Made by a program: the position numbers and the translations under genes. Of a DNA stretch of 64,000 nucleotides, positions 45,709-58,105 are shown piece after piece. Location: contig BCKC01000006.1 in NCBI GenBank assembly GCA_001600455.1, positions 1-64,000 of the forward strand, given 5' to 3'. Numbering within the stretch: position 1 is the first letter of the stretch; the number at the start of each line of letters is the position of its first letter. The stretch comes from Endocalyx cinctus (taxonomy: Eukaryota > Ascomycota > Sordariomycetes > Amphisphaeriales > Apiosporaceae). The notes under the pieces are model-generated. The model searched no databases. It was not told where the DNA came from and was given only the letters and a program-made list of their open reading frames with translations.

Positions 45709-47062
45709 ATGACTTTGAACGTCTTGATCCAATCACTACTATTAGGTCTGCTTTCAGTCTCTGGTGTCTATGCCCAAGAAACCATTGCAGAAGTGGATCT
45801 TTACAGCGCAGGCGATTGCGGCGACGATCCCAACGATCTGTCTGTTTTGTCCTTTACTTTAGAGGCTTTCCATCGCGATAACGATCCTAACAACCCATCC
45901 TCCGACTGCATGGCCGCGCAGATAGACTTGAAGGGCTGGCCGGTTAATGACGCCGGGAGATACACAGTCTGGGTCGACTCCACTGGAATCGCAGATAATT
46001 GCAGCATGTACTTCTACCATTTCTTGGACTCGAATGAAGAGCTCCATGGGGACGCTGCTTGCCGGTATCTGTATCGTCTAGTGAATCCCAAGTCGGCGAC
46101 CTGTGCTAATTTGGAACTAACGCAAAAATTTGGATACGGGTAAGTATTCTCATATAATAAATATAATAAACAGATTTTTCTGCTGAATATGTTTAGCTAA
46201 TATTTTCGTCTTAAGGTATTGCTGTGGTGGTGCCTGCAATGACGACATTACGACATGGAAGCGAGACAATGAAGAGCTGTCAGGGTCTGAGAAAAAGACT
46301 CCAGAGAGTGTTCCCGCTCACGATGTTACTAGTATTAAGCGAGCACCACTTCTTGATCGCGTTTCGCAGCAGCTTCCAAAACGCGATGATACCTGCAAGT
46401 TTGTACTGGATGAAGAAGCATACACGACCTACGGCCAGGCGATTAAAATGGGCTCCGTACAGGCTTGTCCTGTTGATCAGACGACCTGCGGGTACGATTT
46501 TCAATATTCGGTTGGCACCGAGGTTTCTAATGGATGGAATGTCGAAGCCACTGTCAGTGCCGAATTCTTTGAAGTGGTATCAGGTGAGAACCCCCTAAGA
46601 TTTTTTCTCGTTTAGGGCCTGTTTCCAGCGCTGTATTTATCTTCCTAATTGATATGATATAATATGGGATTGGATTACTGAGAAACATAAATGTGCTTAT
46701 TTACTACTACTCTTGAGATAAATTATTAACGAGATATTTCTAGTTTCGGTATCTGCTGGATACGAGCACACCGAGTCAAATAGTGAAGAATTTAGCGTCT
46801 CCCATCATCTAGCACCACCTAATGATCATTCAGGATACGCCATTTTCATCCCATTATACGCATGTAAGTTCTTGCTTCAGCCCTATTTTGACGTAAAGAC
46901 TGTAAATCACTGATAAAATTGCTAGGTGGTAAGGGTCATACGGAGGGCATCTGTGATGAATCTGATTCTGCAGCCATTAGATCAGATGGGACTGTTTGCG
47001 TAAATAAGATGCTACCAGAAAACCGTCCAGATGGAGTTTGGGATGTAGTTGTCACTGATTAA
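45709..47062 (+). CDS. Secreted protein with internal Lys-Arg sites, four exons
   Basis: Exons 45709-46139, 46216-46583, 46744-46863 and 46926-47062 give 351 aa in one frame. The signal peptide ends at VYAQ. The N-terminal domain of about 130 aa is Cys-rich (GDCGDD, SDCMAA, DNCSMY, AACRYL, ATCANL, YCCGGACN). A linker has two dibasic sites, SIKR and LPKR. The C-terminal domain is Val/Ser/Thr-rich with alternating pattern (FQYSVGTEVSNGWNVEATVS, VSVSAGYEHTESNSEEFSVS), then a loop and IPLYACGGKGH. The alternating strands recall beta-pore-forming (aerolysin-type) folds and some fungal effector-like proteins; this is shape-based inference only. Dibasic sites suggest Kex2 processing of a proprotein. 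Confidence 0.75.
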
Positions 47063-47289
47063 ATGCCCAAATTATCTATAGAGTTGGTTTAAGTTACCCT
47101 GGTATGAATGTATTATTACGATATATATATATGCGGCCTCCCTTCCAAATATTTAGTATAAAGAGAGAGCGAGGAATCAATGTATTATTGAGCCCTATAC
47201 CTACCTAGCTAGTATCATGCGTGCTGTGCCCTTACTCCGGTATATTTATTTTTCACAAGACCGCCAAGCCCTCTCCAGCACCCCATTCG

Positions 47290-47915
47290 GCCGTCGAACG
47301 AGTGCAAGTAGGAGGCGCGCAAATCTTTGCCAGGACGCCAGAACAGGGCGTTGACTCTTCGGGGCGATTATCTCATCCGCGATCGCCACCGTTGTATGAT
47401 ATCGTGCAGGCTTGGCCTGAAAGAGGCCGCAGCGCGTGTACGTAAACATGGTGACGGCCCTTTAGATGATGACGGGAACCTGCTTCGAGAAGACACAGAT
47501 CCTGTCGATGTCCTGAAAGCGGCCCATAGCCTTTCATGTTCCCTAATGAAAACTAACACAGGATCTGAGCTGGTACGTCATCTCGTTTGAGGTCAATTTG
47601 TCTACTAGTAATATAATTCTTAAAAATGTCTTTCAACAAGCGCCACTCGCGATCCTCAACATGTTTAATAGCAACGTCGTAATACATATGATCGATGGTA
47701 CCGACATAAAACTGGCCGCGTAACGCCATCACCTTTACGACTAATTACTCTTCACTCGAGTTTTGATGATTTTCAAGTTTTCTTCGAGCTCGTCTCGGAC
47801 TGGCCGTATTACGCATATCTTAAATCTCTCGGCGGCAGGCGAATATATCGATAGTCTTCTCGGTCATATGGATAGTCAATGTGTGCAAGCAGACGGGTCT
47901 ACGGAGTTGGGCGGC
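47290..47915 (+). pseudogene. HNH-endonuclease-like relic
   Basis: Pieces of one fungal HNH nuclease lie in order but in different frames: RGDYLIRDRHRC and LKAAHSLSCSL (47340-47560), ILNMFNSNVVIHMIDGTDI (about 47650-47710), WPRNAITFTTNYSSLEF (about 47712-47763) and DDFQVFFELVSDWPYYAYL (about 47766-47822). RDRHRC and AAH are the usual core of the HNH_2-type domain. At least two frame changes separate the last pieces, so it is not translatable as one protein. Such genes are common, fast-decaying members of fungal accessory regions. Confidence 0.6.
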
Positions 47916-50900
47916 TTGATAATCCGGTCTGCTAAAATGTCAATAATTAAGCTGTATCCTTGATGCGAGGATTAATTATCTTGTAAGTCTACAACATGGC
48001 ATAATTATTCGATTCAGTAAATCAAGGGAAATAAGATTGTTATTACGCGAACCGCTGTCTATATCAAGAATCTCAGGTTTATTTCAAAGGCGAGAACACG
48101 TATGAAGCCGAGACTCGTCATGTTGATGTCTTTATACCGGTATCTGATTCTTTAATCTGTTTACTTCTCATTAAGGCAGATGAGCTATAGAACGTTTCTT
48201 CATACTGCTACGAAGATAGCGAAATAACTAAAAGAGTATCTCTATTTTATATACGTATGCAATTTTCTCAAAAGTGAGAAAATACGATCTCTGGCCTGGA
48301 ATAATGCCATTTCTAGAACGTATCATAATCCGGGGCAAATTCTTATCCTAGGTATATATGCGCACTAGGGTATCTTTCCACTTGCCTAACGTGGAAGGAC
48401 GTGAATCGTTAACGAATATGCAAACTTTTTGCTAATTTCTATACCACTTGAACGATTGAACTTTCACGGCCTCGGGGATAATTTATATTAGATTTATAAT
48501 AACATGTTAGGCTCTTACGTTGTACTAAATGCAAAGTAATACTACTTTGAACGTGACCACCTCTCTCCCACAGGTACTCGGATCTATGGAAGTTTCAATA
48601 CATATAAGAGCAGATAAATGCAAGCGTCTTTTATCCATCCATATCCTCAGAGCCACGTACGAAAAGGACATCGCAATTCGAATGAGATTACTCATCCGAC
48701 ATAAAGAAATCCGAAATGAACTATTAATAGTATGATTTTTCTTTTTTGTTTTTCTTAGGGCTGAAGAGCTTTATCGCATGTTATATGTATAGGGATGGGG
48801 GTTGGGAAGTTTATCGTGTAGAGACTGGTCTAAAGTTCTAGGAAGCAACAAAACCAAATAATACACATTGTTAAAAATCCAGTTGGAAATGTATCTAAGT
48901 AAATACTAAACCAATACTTAATACTCGTAGGATCTATAGTTTGATTCTACTCACTGCGTATGTAGATATCAGACCATTTAATAAGTGTTGGCGAAAAAAT
49001 CTAGATACATAATACGTGCACTATGTGTATGACCTTGAAGGAAGGAAAAAAAAAAGATCTTCAGGACCAAACCCTGTAAAAAGTAATATTTATAGATTAA
49101 TATAATAAAAGTACATACGTGTACATAGCAGTATACACTAGACCCGGTTGTAAGGTTAAGCATGCTGGCATGGTCTTTTACCAGCATAATGGGTCCGGCA
49201 TTATCGTTGAAAAAGGACATACTAACACGCGATCACATCCTCAGTGGTCCAAACTTCCACTTCGTTCGTATTGGTATTCAAAACAGCGCAGATATCTATT
49301 ATGAGTTAGCAATGTACGTATCTCTTGACATCACTCATAAAATCCCATAGTCAGACAAAGAGCAAGAAGTGAAGTGACGGACTAACTGAATATTTGATGA
49401 GTCGTATAGGCAGGAGTATGTACCTGGTCAATGTAGAATGGCCGAAATGCTTCAAAAAGTGTATGATTATGGTTTATGTGTGAATAATACGGGGAAAAAA
49501 GGAAGACGGAAAACAGTCACAATACATTACCAGCGTCAGCTTGTCATTTAGTGCAAATTCAATTCTAGTATAGGTTGACATACTCATACTATGTAAGCTC
49601 ATGCCAGAGTCTGTGTGGAGTGTAGATCATCTCGTGGACATTCCGAAATTGCCGCGTTTGGGATGAGAAAATGGGCGGGATGGCACGCGTCCGGATCTCA
49701 CATCATCTTTTTAATTTTAGCCCCCCGAGACAAAAAAAAAAAAGTATACATACTATAATAAAAAAAAAAAAGAAAATAAATTTCTGAAGATTGTTATGAC
49801 CTCCATTATCATTATTGCTGGAGCGTACTATGTCAAATGTTGCGAGGATAGGTAATAATACGGGTATCGGTGTATAGTATACATAGTACAGAGTACATAG
49901 TATCCATTGCTACATACTTAAGTACGTAGTATAGTAGGTATGAAGTAGAATATGATTGAACAAGTTACATTTAGTAACATTAGTCAAGACCAGGTTTAAT
50001 ACCCGGGAGACAGGATGAAAGTTCCCGAGACTCTTCCAAAGGTGATTATGTGGCATATCAAACCGGGTACAAAAGCAGGTCTGTCGATGCACGCTCTTTA
50101 ATGATGTGTGGTGTGTCGACGACGCTCTTCGATGATATGATGACGATAAAGCCCGCCCCTTTTCCGTCTCTGTCTGTGTCTCGGCCTCTCACAAACACTT
50201 GAACCGCTCTTTCTTCCGTGCATGGACCAATTATTCTAGGAAGAAGAGGGGGACGTACGGGGAAAGATGAAAAGAAAAGAAAGAAATGCAAAAAAGAAAT
50301 ACACTATTGACCCCACACACTCCGCGGGACAGGTCTTATCCACTTGGCACTCATACATACGTCCACTACAAGTACATACATATGCATCTTACTGTCTTCA
50401 GGGGCTAATGTAACACTGTGCCTGCGTGCCTTTTTCGAGGTACGTGTAAATAGTACATATTGTAGCAGCGTAGATAAAGTAGAATCCAGGGACAGAGTTG
50501 GTCAAGCGTCAGGAACAGAGATGCCATTGGATCGCGGATTTGTTAAGATGATCCGCACCCATGCGAGTTGTGGGCGGGGCAGACGTGCATGGCTCACCAG
50601 TTTTTTTTTTTTTTCCTTAGTACTTAGTACTTAATCCCTATGTAGGTAGATCCTAGGTATACATATTATCTTTGCTTTTTCGACGTACATCCCCCTTTTC
50701 TTCCTTCAAAGTCGTACGGTGGCGGACATACATTAATTCGTTTATATGTCTGAGACACCGATCTCATCCTCCACTGCTAAACTGTCAGCTATCGTTATTG
50801 TTATCGTTTGTAGTTAATCAAATATCACATGAAAATAATCAAAATGGAAATAAATTTATAAATATACGTGACTACTAGTATGGATAAATGCTTTACCGTG

Positions 50901-53401
50901 TATAATAATTTTCAAGGATTTATATACTGTATAAGTCTATGGTTTTTCATAATAGTATCTACAAGTAAACATGCATACTTAAGTACATATAGTTAGTGTA
51001 TGCGTAGTACATACCTAGGTATATGCTGTATTTTTGTGCTAGATCAAGCATATATAAATAAGAAATTATGCATGAACTCATCGATATGTATGAAAAGATA
51101 TATACTATGTATATTACTTGAGATAATAAGGATCCGAGAGTGGTGTAATCTATTCCTGTATGATGACACTAAAGAGGATGAAGCGAGACTTCTGCCACTC
51201 ATAAAAAGGAATATGTGAATGTTTCAGCCAGATTCAGCTGAGCAAGTAGTATACGTCCACCCTCTGTATGTTTCTTCTCGAGAATATATATGTTGTACTT
51301 TGTGGAATGCCGTATGTGCATATTTCAAACGCGCCTCATCCACTTGGCGGTGGTACGCCCAACGACGATGAACTTTTCTTCTTTCTCGCTTGCTTGTCTC
51401 GTGACTATCAACGAATACCAAAATGAGGATTATATCCCCCCCCCCCCCTTTTTTTTTTTTTTTCCCACTAGGGGACTCCTAGGTTCCTACTTTGGCTGTG
51501 CATGTAGTTGAGACTGAGACCAATGACTTTTGTCTATTGTAACATACATAACTGTAAATATGTCTCTGGTGAATAATGGAAAATTCTCCGAATATATTAG
51601 TTATAATCAATGGATAGAGAGGATTATCTAAGGGTAAAATAAATAATAACGTCACTATTCTTATTATTATCATTACTCCATATTACAGTATAAAGACAAC
51701 CTTACGTTAATATATACTTACTTGTAAGTCCATACCTAGCTAGCCTAGGTACCTATACTATGTAAAGATGGTACTGTGTAGTTCGTCTTCGAAATAAATT
51801 GATCTTTTTTCCCCTTCTTTCTTTAGGGGTCAAAGCAAACCTTGTCATTATACTCAGTCGCCGAGGGGAATTTTCGTCATTGAGTGAAAAATATAGAGGT
51901 AGGTTTAAGTAAAGAGTAGCTGAATACGATGTACAAGTACTGTATACACGTATGATTAGCTTTCAAGTGTTCGGTAATTTCCAGTAGTTATTGATCATCA
52001 TCTATTTTATCTATTTTTTGTCACGATTGTACACTATGGATATATTATTTTTTATTACAAGTCAAAGCTTCTAGAAGTGTGAACAAATAAGCCAAGAATA
52101 TATTATATCATAGCAGAATTTACATACTACCTAGCAGCCTAGCAGCCTAGCAGCCTAGGTAGGTACCTATGCAGGCAAAAGTAAGGATCTTAGGAATAAT
52201 GTAAAGCACATAGTATTTATTTTCTAGCGTGTATATGCTACCTTGGGAGATATTATACTAGGTACATCTACTACAAGTATGTATGTATAGTATAGTTTGA
52301 TAAAATAATGGAGTCCCCTTTTCTCTTTTTCGTACTGTATCTTTTTCATAGATTCATAGGTTCGCAAATTCACTTTCACTTTTTTTTTTCTTCTCTTCTT
52401 CTTTTTCATAGGTACATATTGGACATAATACCTGTGAACATACTTTAGTACTAGATACATGTACATAGTATATACATACGTGGTATACTACCTACCTAGG
52501 TAGGTACCTAAGTATTCTTTTTACCCCTGGTTATATGTAGCAAGGGTTTAAAAAGAATTAGGTGAATGGATATAGTATATGTACATATACGCGCATGAGT
52601 GGTGGTAACAGGTAAGCCCTTCAGCGCTATCTTGTACTAAAAAGCTTCTAGCGCGAACGGTTCTGATAGGTTCCAATAAGACGTGGTAGGCGTTAATGGA
52701 GGGGGGGATAGTGGATACTATGCTTGTAACCAGGATTCTTCGTATCCACCCGCTTGGAATTCCTCTATCTGCTGTACCTGTACCGCTGTACCGCTGTACC
52801 GCCTGTCACTGTCACTCCAAGTTAGCGAAGAGATTTTCATGGCCTATAGTATGCTCTATAGTATGCTATGAAAACTACACTAAGAATTCTTGATACTACA
52901 CAACACTATTCTAATATGCCTCTATTAACTCTTATCATCTTCACCCGTTTCCCTCTCCTTTTTTTTTCCCCCTTCACCTCTACTATCCTTCTCGTCTTGT
53001 ACTTACTCCTCACTATAGTCATTCATTTTTTTAATATTGTCGTTGTGGAAGTTTGAAATAGTCAGGTCTCACAAATAATATCAAACAGTAAAATTAGGTT
53101 TATTCTTTCTGCAAAAAGGGCACACGTGCATGAACTACGGCTTCTACCGTCCTCGCCTTGCATCGCATCTCGGAAAACAACATACGAATCTACTGCTGTA
53201 AGCCTAATCTGCAGCGTACCTCGAAATTTGTATAACCTCGAGACGATACCGACAAATCGATCCTATTTTAATCCAACAAACCGAAAGATTTCTAAACAAT
53301 TTCTCGTATTGTCCTTCATTTCCCAAGTTTTATTGCATTGTGTCAACATCAGTCAAAACGGTACGGTACAGCATCAAGTTATAAAGATATTCTAAGAGGT
53401 C

Positions 53402-53436
<35 letters not shown>

Positions 53437-53448
53437 TTTTTTTTTTTT

Positions 53449-53488
<40 letters not shown>

Positions 53489-54532
53489 CATTTACCTGAT
53501 TAAATCTGATCTTTTCACCCTTTATATATACTCTTATTGCTGTGTCTCTTTCTTCATCCGTCCCTATTCGATCGAAACGAGCAAACCGGGGAACTTTCCC
53601 GTCTTAGTTGTGTGATCGTCGGCAGGTCCCATCTTTTGAAAGCAGGCGAATGCAGAATCCTTAGATTTTGACAGTTCGGGTCTTCAATAAACGCTGAAAC
53701 GCTCCCGACACAAGAAACCTCAACCTCAGGTATGTTGCGTACATAATTTTCATCCAACCACTTCAAACAAATTCAATTCCCGACGCTCATCCCTTCATGA
53801 CTTGTCAACCATTCCCTCCTGTACTACCCCCCTCTTCAAAACATTGAAAATATCATGATACGTTGTTAAAGGATGAAGGGGGCATACCTAGCGATAGGTA
53901 TAGCTGCATACCACAACTGTATCATACCATCGAATGGAAACTTAGGAGTTTTTATCTGTTTTCATGTTTACCCTATATCATTATCAGTGCTCAAAATCCT
54001 TGTAACCATGGTTTTGCTGCACATGCCTGGTCCGTTCTGCAAACCCCCTTAAACCACCCTACCCAATAATGGATATCCCTGTAAAAAAACCATTCTTTCC
54101 CCAGAAATATCAACCGTGCTCATGCTGATCGTGATTGTAGTCAAATCTCTACACTAGATACCGCTTTCTCCCACTCTTTTTCCTCTATTCGACATCTCTC
54201 GACATTCACTCATTAATTACATCCTGTGCAGATTGATTGTATCATCTCGCAACGAAATAGTTACATTCGTTTAACTTCTATTTCCTGGCTATCGGTATTC
54301 GTGAGAATTTTACTACAAGCCAATTTCACTCATTATCAACGACTATTACCCGACACTATCATTGATGGCACCCAAAGTATAGTTTCATTCTTTGATTTTT
54401 TTTCCCCCCCTAAACCTAATTTCGACTGTTACACGTCTCGTCTGAACCAGATACTGGGTTCAAAAGAAGGAAAGTTAAAGGAACAGGTGACTATATTTCT
54501 ATAACAAGCTTCTGTCATAGAAATACATCACC
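47916..54532. other. 6.6 kb without a convincing gene
   Basis: AT-rich sequence with many stops in all frames. It holds palindromic CCTAGGTAGGTACCTA-type motifs (51741-51753, 52141-52172, 52490-52513), simple repeats, and an 80-base T tract with rare A at 53406-53485. The last 900 bp before 54533, pyrimidine-rich, probably form the leader of the following gene. Confidence 0.6.
53406..53485. repeat. Very long poly-T tract
   Basis: About 78 T in 80 bases, interrupted by A at two places. Could be a retroposon tail on the minus strand or a replication-slippage tract; assembly length is not reliable. Confidence 0.85.
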
Positions 54533-57500
54533 ATGAATCGTTTTAGGACGAAGAAGGGGAAGAAGGACGACGTTGGGTTTACCCGTCCTGTGCATGAGTC
54601 AGAATCAACTAGTTCTTTTCGTCCTTTTCGGAAAAACAAGAAACAAGAGGTGGAAAAGCCCGAGCTCGATCTAGAAAACGCCCTCCCTCCCAGCGATGAT
54701 TTCAGAACCAGTTTATTGATGACGGGATTATCTGCCCGATTTTCCATGCTTCGAGAACAAGATGATCCCAACACCAAGATTGGCAAAGCTAGCGACGACA
54801 GCGTTCTATTCCCTAAGAGGCAATCCAGACTTGACTTCGCCGCATTGAGAGGCCTTTCCGACATTGCCGAAGTAGAGTCCATCAGGGCTGCCGCGCCATT
54901 TGCTCGGAAGGACTCCTTCGCCTCCGCCGACGACGCGGACTCTCTTAATTCGAGCAGCGTCATGAACCGCTCCAAGCCGATTGAAGGCAACAATCTTTTC
55001 GGCGGTAGGCAGAAAATCTACAAGATCACCGTTGGCGCAAATTCTTCAAAAACTTTGGGTGGTGGAATGGGCGGTCGGGCGCTGTACGACGACGATGTTT
55101 CGATGTCTGCGTTTCAAAAATGGCGACAGACCGAGAGAGAACGGAAGATGACGGAATATGAAAACGAAAACGAAAACGACGAGTCTGACACCAGAGACTT
55201 GGATAACGTGGAAGTTGACGAAGCTCCACGATCGGAGTCTCCGTTTCTGGGTGGCTACTACAATCAGCGCAGGGAAACGTCTTCGACAATGTCGTCAATT
55301 CCATCGGCCGCAAGAAACTCGACGGCCGCAACTTCCATAACGTCCACTCACCGTACTCCGTCTCTGAAAGACATCCAACCGTCGTCAAACGCGAACCCGA
55401 CCGTCGACAGATCGTTCACCAGAACCCGGAGACTTTACGAAACCAGTCTCAATCTAGATCTTCACGAGCAACAATCATCCGCGTTAACCCGTATCGACAC
55501 GTTGGCTCGCCATCGTGCATTTGGTACCCGCACGCCCGATTTGAGCGCCAACTCGCCGTCGCCCACCGCCGCCGGATTCGCAGATCGATGGGGTGCTGAT
55601 CGCAAGGTTCTAGGAAAGGGTAGTGCCCCCAACCTGCGATCGATAAGCCCTCCCGCTACTGCCTCATCTTCCGGCACGGCGGACCTAGCGGTTCGTGTCC
55701 CTAGTGCCGCAGAATCTCGCCCAAATTTTGGTGGTGCCCCGCCGTTGAGCCCCCCTATCAGCGAAGCGGACGAGAACTCGATCCTGTCTATCGGCGCGAA
55801 CGACCGTGGCAAGGCGACTGCGCTGGGTGTATTCCAGAGACCTGTCCAACCATACGATGAATCTCGATATGCTCAAAGACAGTTACAGCGCCAACAAGGT
55901 CGTGAAACTCCAACCCCGATGACCCGCGAAGAGCCGTCGTCGGCGGACTCCGTCGGTGTAAGATCTAGATCATCTTCTTCCACACGACGAGAGGCGCTGG
56001 AGCCTACTGCCGGCACGACGTCCAAGTTAGCTCAGCCGCCTTCGGAGCTAGAGTTCATGCCTACCTCGTTTCTCTCTGATGGCGACGATAGCGAAGTGTC
56101 ACCGGCTGCATCACCTAAGCCCCTTCCTTCTCCGCAGGTGATACTTCGACGTCCCTCGGACAGTCAGCATCCGGCTCTCCGAGAGTCTGCCACATCAGCT
56201 CCCTTATCCGCAGGTCTGATCGCCGGCGAAGCGTCATCCGCTCCCGCACCAAGTGATTCGCCTACGCTCGGACCAACGACGGGATCTGGACTGAGTGGTA
56301 TGGTTCGCCAGCATCTGAGAGGTGATAGCAATGCATCATCCATCTACGGTGCTGCCCCTGCTACTGCGGGTTTAGAATCGCGTTTTCCAGCGGGCCCAGA
56401 AGGCTCTCGGGACCCACTAGATTTCGACACCGACGCAAATCCCTGGGACTTGCCTGATCAGAACAAAGACTGGAATCTTGATATTGACGTTAACGAGCCC
56501 GTCTTGGAAATGGACTCACCTTCTGATCCTGATTTACTGGGATCCGAGCATATCTCGCCTATGAATCCTCATCTAGGACGACCGAATCGTACATCGCGTG
56601 ACGAGTTCGCTAGTCAACTTGCGGATGGGGCACGGAGAGTACGCGAAAGACTAACTTACTACGCAGATGGCGATAGCCGCTCATCATCGCCACACGCCCC
56701 AAGGGATATCCAAGAACCTATGGATGCATCATCACCTGCACGCGGCAACGGTATCGGTGTTCGCTCGAAGGATAGTAATCAACCTCTTGTAGATCGTAGC
56801 AGGGACCCATCTCAATCGAAAGCGATGAAGATGCTCGGACTCAATACAGACGTGACCAGTCCTCCTGGCTCTCAGACGGCGAGCCCGGTTCGAGAATCCA
56901 TGGGAGGCGAGACGGAAAGGGGCCGTAGGCGAGTGGATCATCGGGAGCCCGAGAGTGATGCTACAGCATCCGTTACCGGTGACTCTCACGCGGGTATTCG
57001 CGCGTTTCGACAAGCAAGACGAGAGCTGCAGAAATTGAAAGAACAAGAGCTTCAAGCCAAGAAACAGCAATTTCCCGGAGGATCGATGCGACAAGCATCC
57101 CCAGATCAGCAACAGAGACGACCTGCGCCGCAGGGATTTCAAGCACAATACTTGGACGGTGAAGAGGGAGCTAGGCGTTACCCTGACGGGCGAAAAGCTT
57201 CTGTTAGCGAACGTAACCGAAGCGGCTCAGACTCGAGCAGTGGCCAATTACGCAGTAGGAATGGCTCTATAGACTATGAAAATCTACGACCTAGCAATGC
57301 CCCATCACGTCCGCCTATGCGCTCGCCCGGTCTACCAGGAACGGATATCAGACGATCACCAATTATGCCTCCCCAGCCGCATCCCAATGCCAGTGCTAGG
57401 ATCAACCAACTAAACGTCGCGTCGAACATCAGCCTGCGCGCTCCATTTGCTCGAAACCACGAGTCTGGCCAACAATCGCCGATATCTCCGTTGCCATCGC

Positions 57501-58105
57501 CTTTTATGAATTCTGCACCGTCAACTCCGGGTATCTCGCCGGGACGAAGGCCGTCGCAGGCTACGATTGCTAGCCACGATGGCCCTTCGGAATCCGTAGC
57601 TCCGGGCGGTATAAATGATGCGATGAAGAGGAAGGTTTCCACGCGCGACATCTCGGAGCCGACGTTCGTGATGACCACCTCTCGCGTGCCCACAATGGAG
57701 TTACCTGCGGAGGCTGCCGCGAACAGATCCCGTAGCAACAGCCGATCCGCCCCTCCCGTTCCTCCTATTAATCCCAGACGCCGACATGAGACTTCGAAAA
57801 CCCGGACGGTGTTTGAGTCCCTTACACGACGTAGAGATGAAAGTGCCTCGCGCTCAAGCACGCCTCATATGCCCTCGCCTCATTCGATGGGAAGTATGGA
57901 ACGGTTCGAAGAAAGACGCAGCGTTTTTGCGGCCGGTGACGAGGAAGACAAGGCTGAGCGAAGGCGGATTCGCAAGGGACCCTCTGATATGCCTACTATG
58001 GGCGGCAGGTCGCGCGGCAATAGTCCCCCTATTCATGTCGGCCCTCCAGCATCCAGAATGGTAGTGTCGAATAAGGCTCAGCAACGTCCAGATGGAATGA
58101 TATAA
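54533..58105 (+). CDS. Conserved, largely disordered Ser/Pro/Arg-rich protein
   Basis: Single exon, 1190 aa, starting at the first ATG after a long untranslated leader. The best-ordered part is the N-terminus: MNRFRTKKGKKDD, then LPPSDDFRTSLLMTGLSARFSMLREQDDP and GKASDDSVLFPKRQSRLDFAAL, which I remember as strongly conserved across Pezizomycotina hypothetical proteins. The rest is low complexity with many Ser, Pro and Arg, short coiled-coil potential near 830 (RQARRELQKLKEQELQAKKQ), and repeated RS/SP phosphosite-like words. No membrane segment or enzyme motif. Likely a cytosolic scaffold or regulatory protein; function unknown. It marks the start of the core-gene region. Confidence 0.9.
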   Translation: MNRFRTKKGKKDDVGFTRPVHESESTSSFRPFRKNKKQEVEKPELDLENALPPSDDFRTSLLMTGLSARFSMLREQDDPNTKIGKASDDSVLFPKRQSRLDFAALRGLSDIAEVESIRAAAPFARKDSFASADDADSLNSSSVMNRSKPIEGNNLFGGRQKIYKITVGANSSKTLGGGMGGRALYDDDVSMSAFQKWRQTERERKMTEYENENENDESDTRDLDNVEVDEAPRSESPFLGGYYNQRRETSSTMSSIPSAARNSTAATSITSTHRTPSLKDIQPSSNANPTVDRSFTRTRRLYETSLNLDLHEQQSSALTRIDTLARHRAFGTRTPDLSANSPSPTAAGFADRWGADRKVLGKGSAPNLRSISPPATASSSGTADLAVRVPSAAESRPNFGGAPPLSPPISEADENSILSIGANDRGKATALGVFQRPVQPYDESRYAQRQLQRQQGRETPTPMTREEPSSADSVGVRSRSSSSTRREALEPTAGTTSKLAQPPSELEFMPTSFLSDGDDSEVSPAASPKPLPSPQVILRRPSDSQHPALRESATSAPLSAGLIAGEASSAPAPSDSPTLGPTTGSGLSGMVRQHLRGDSNASSIYGAAPATAGLESRFPAGPEGSRDPLDFDTDANPWDLPDQNKDWNLDIDVNEPVLEMDSPSDPDLLGSEHISPMNPHLGRPNRTSRDEFASQLADGARRVRERLTYYADGDSRSSSPHAPRDIQEPMDASSPARGNGIGVRSKDSNQPLVDRSRDPSQSKAMKMLGLNTDVTSPPGSQTASPVRESMGGETERGRRRVDHREPESDATASVTGDSHAGIRAFRQARRELQKLKEQELQAKKQQFPGGSMRQASPDQQQRRPAPQGFQAQYLDGEEGARRYPDGRKASVSERNRSGSDSSSGQLRSRNGSIDYENLRPSNAPSRPPMRSPGLPGTDIRRSPIMPPQPHPNASARINQLNVASNISLRAPFARNHESGQQSPISPLPSPFMNSAPSTPGISPGRRPSQATIASHDGPSESVAPGGINDAMKRKVSTRDISEPTFVMTTSRVPTMELPAEAAANRSRSNSRSAPPVPPINPRRRHETSKTRTVFESLTRRRDESASRSSTPHMPSPHSMGSMERFEERRSVFAAGDEEDKAERRRIRKGPSDMPTMGGRSRGNSPPIHVGPPASRMVVSNKAQQRPDGMI

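Noticed and set aside
55462..57861. Several minus-strand frames of 116-195 codons
   Set aside because: Antisense shadows of the 1190-aa gene caused by its Arg/Ser/Pro codon use.
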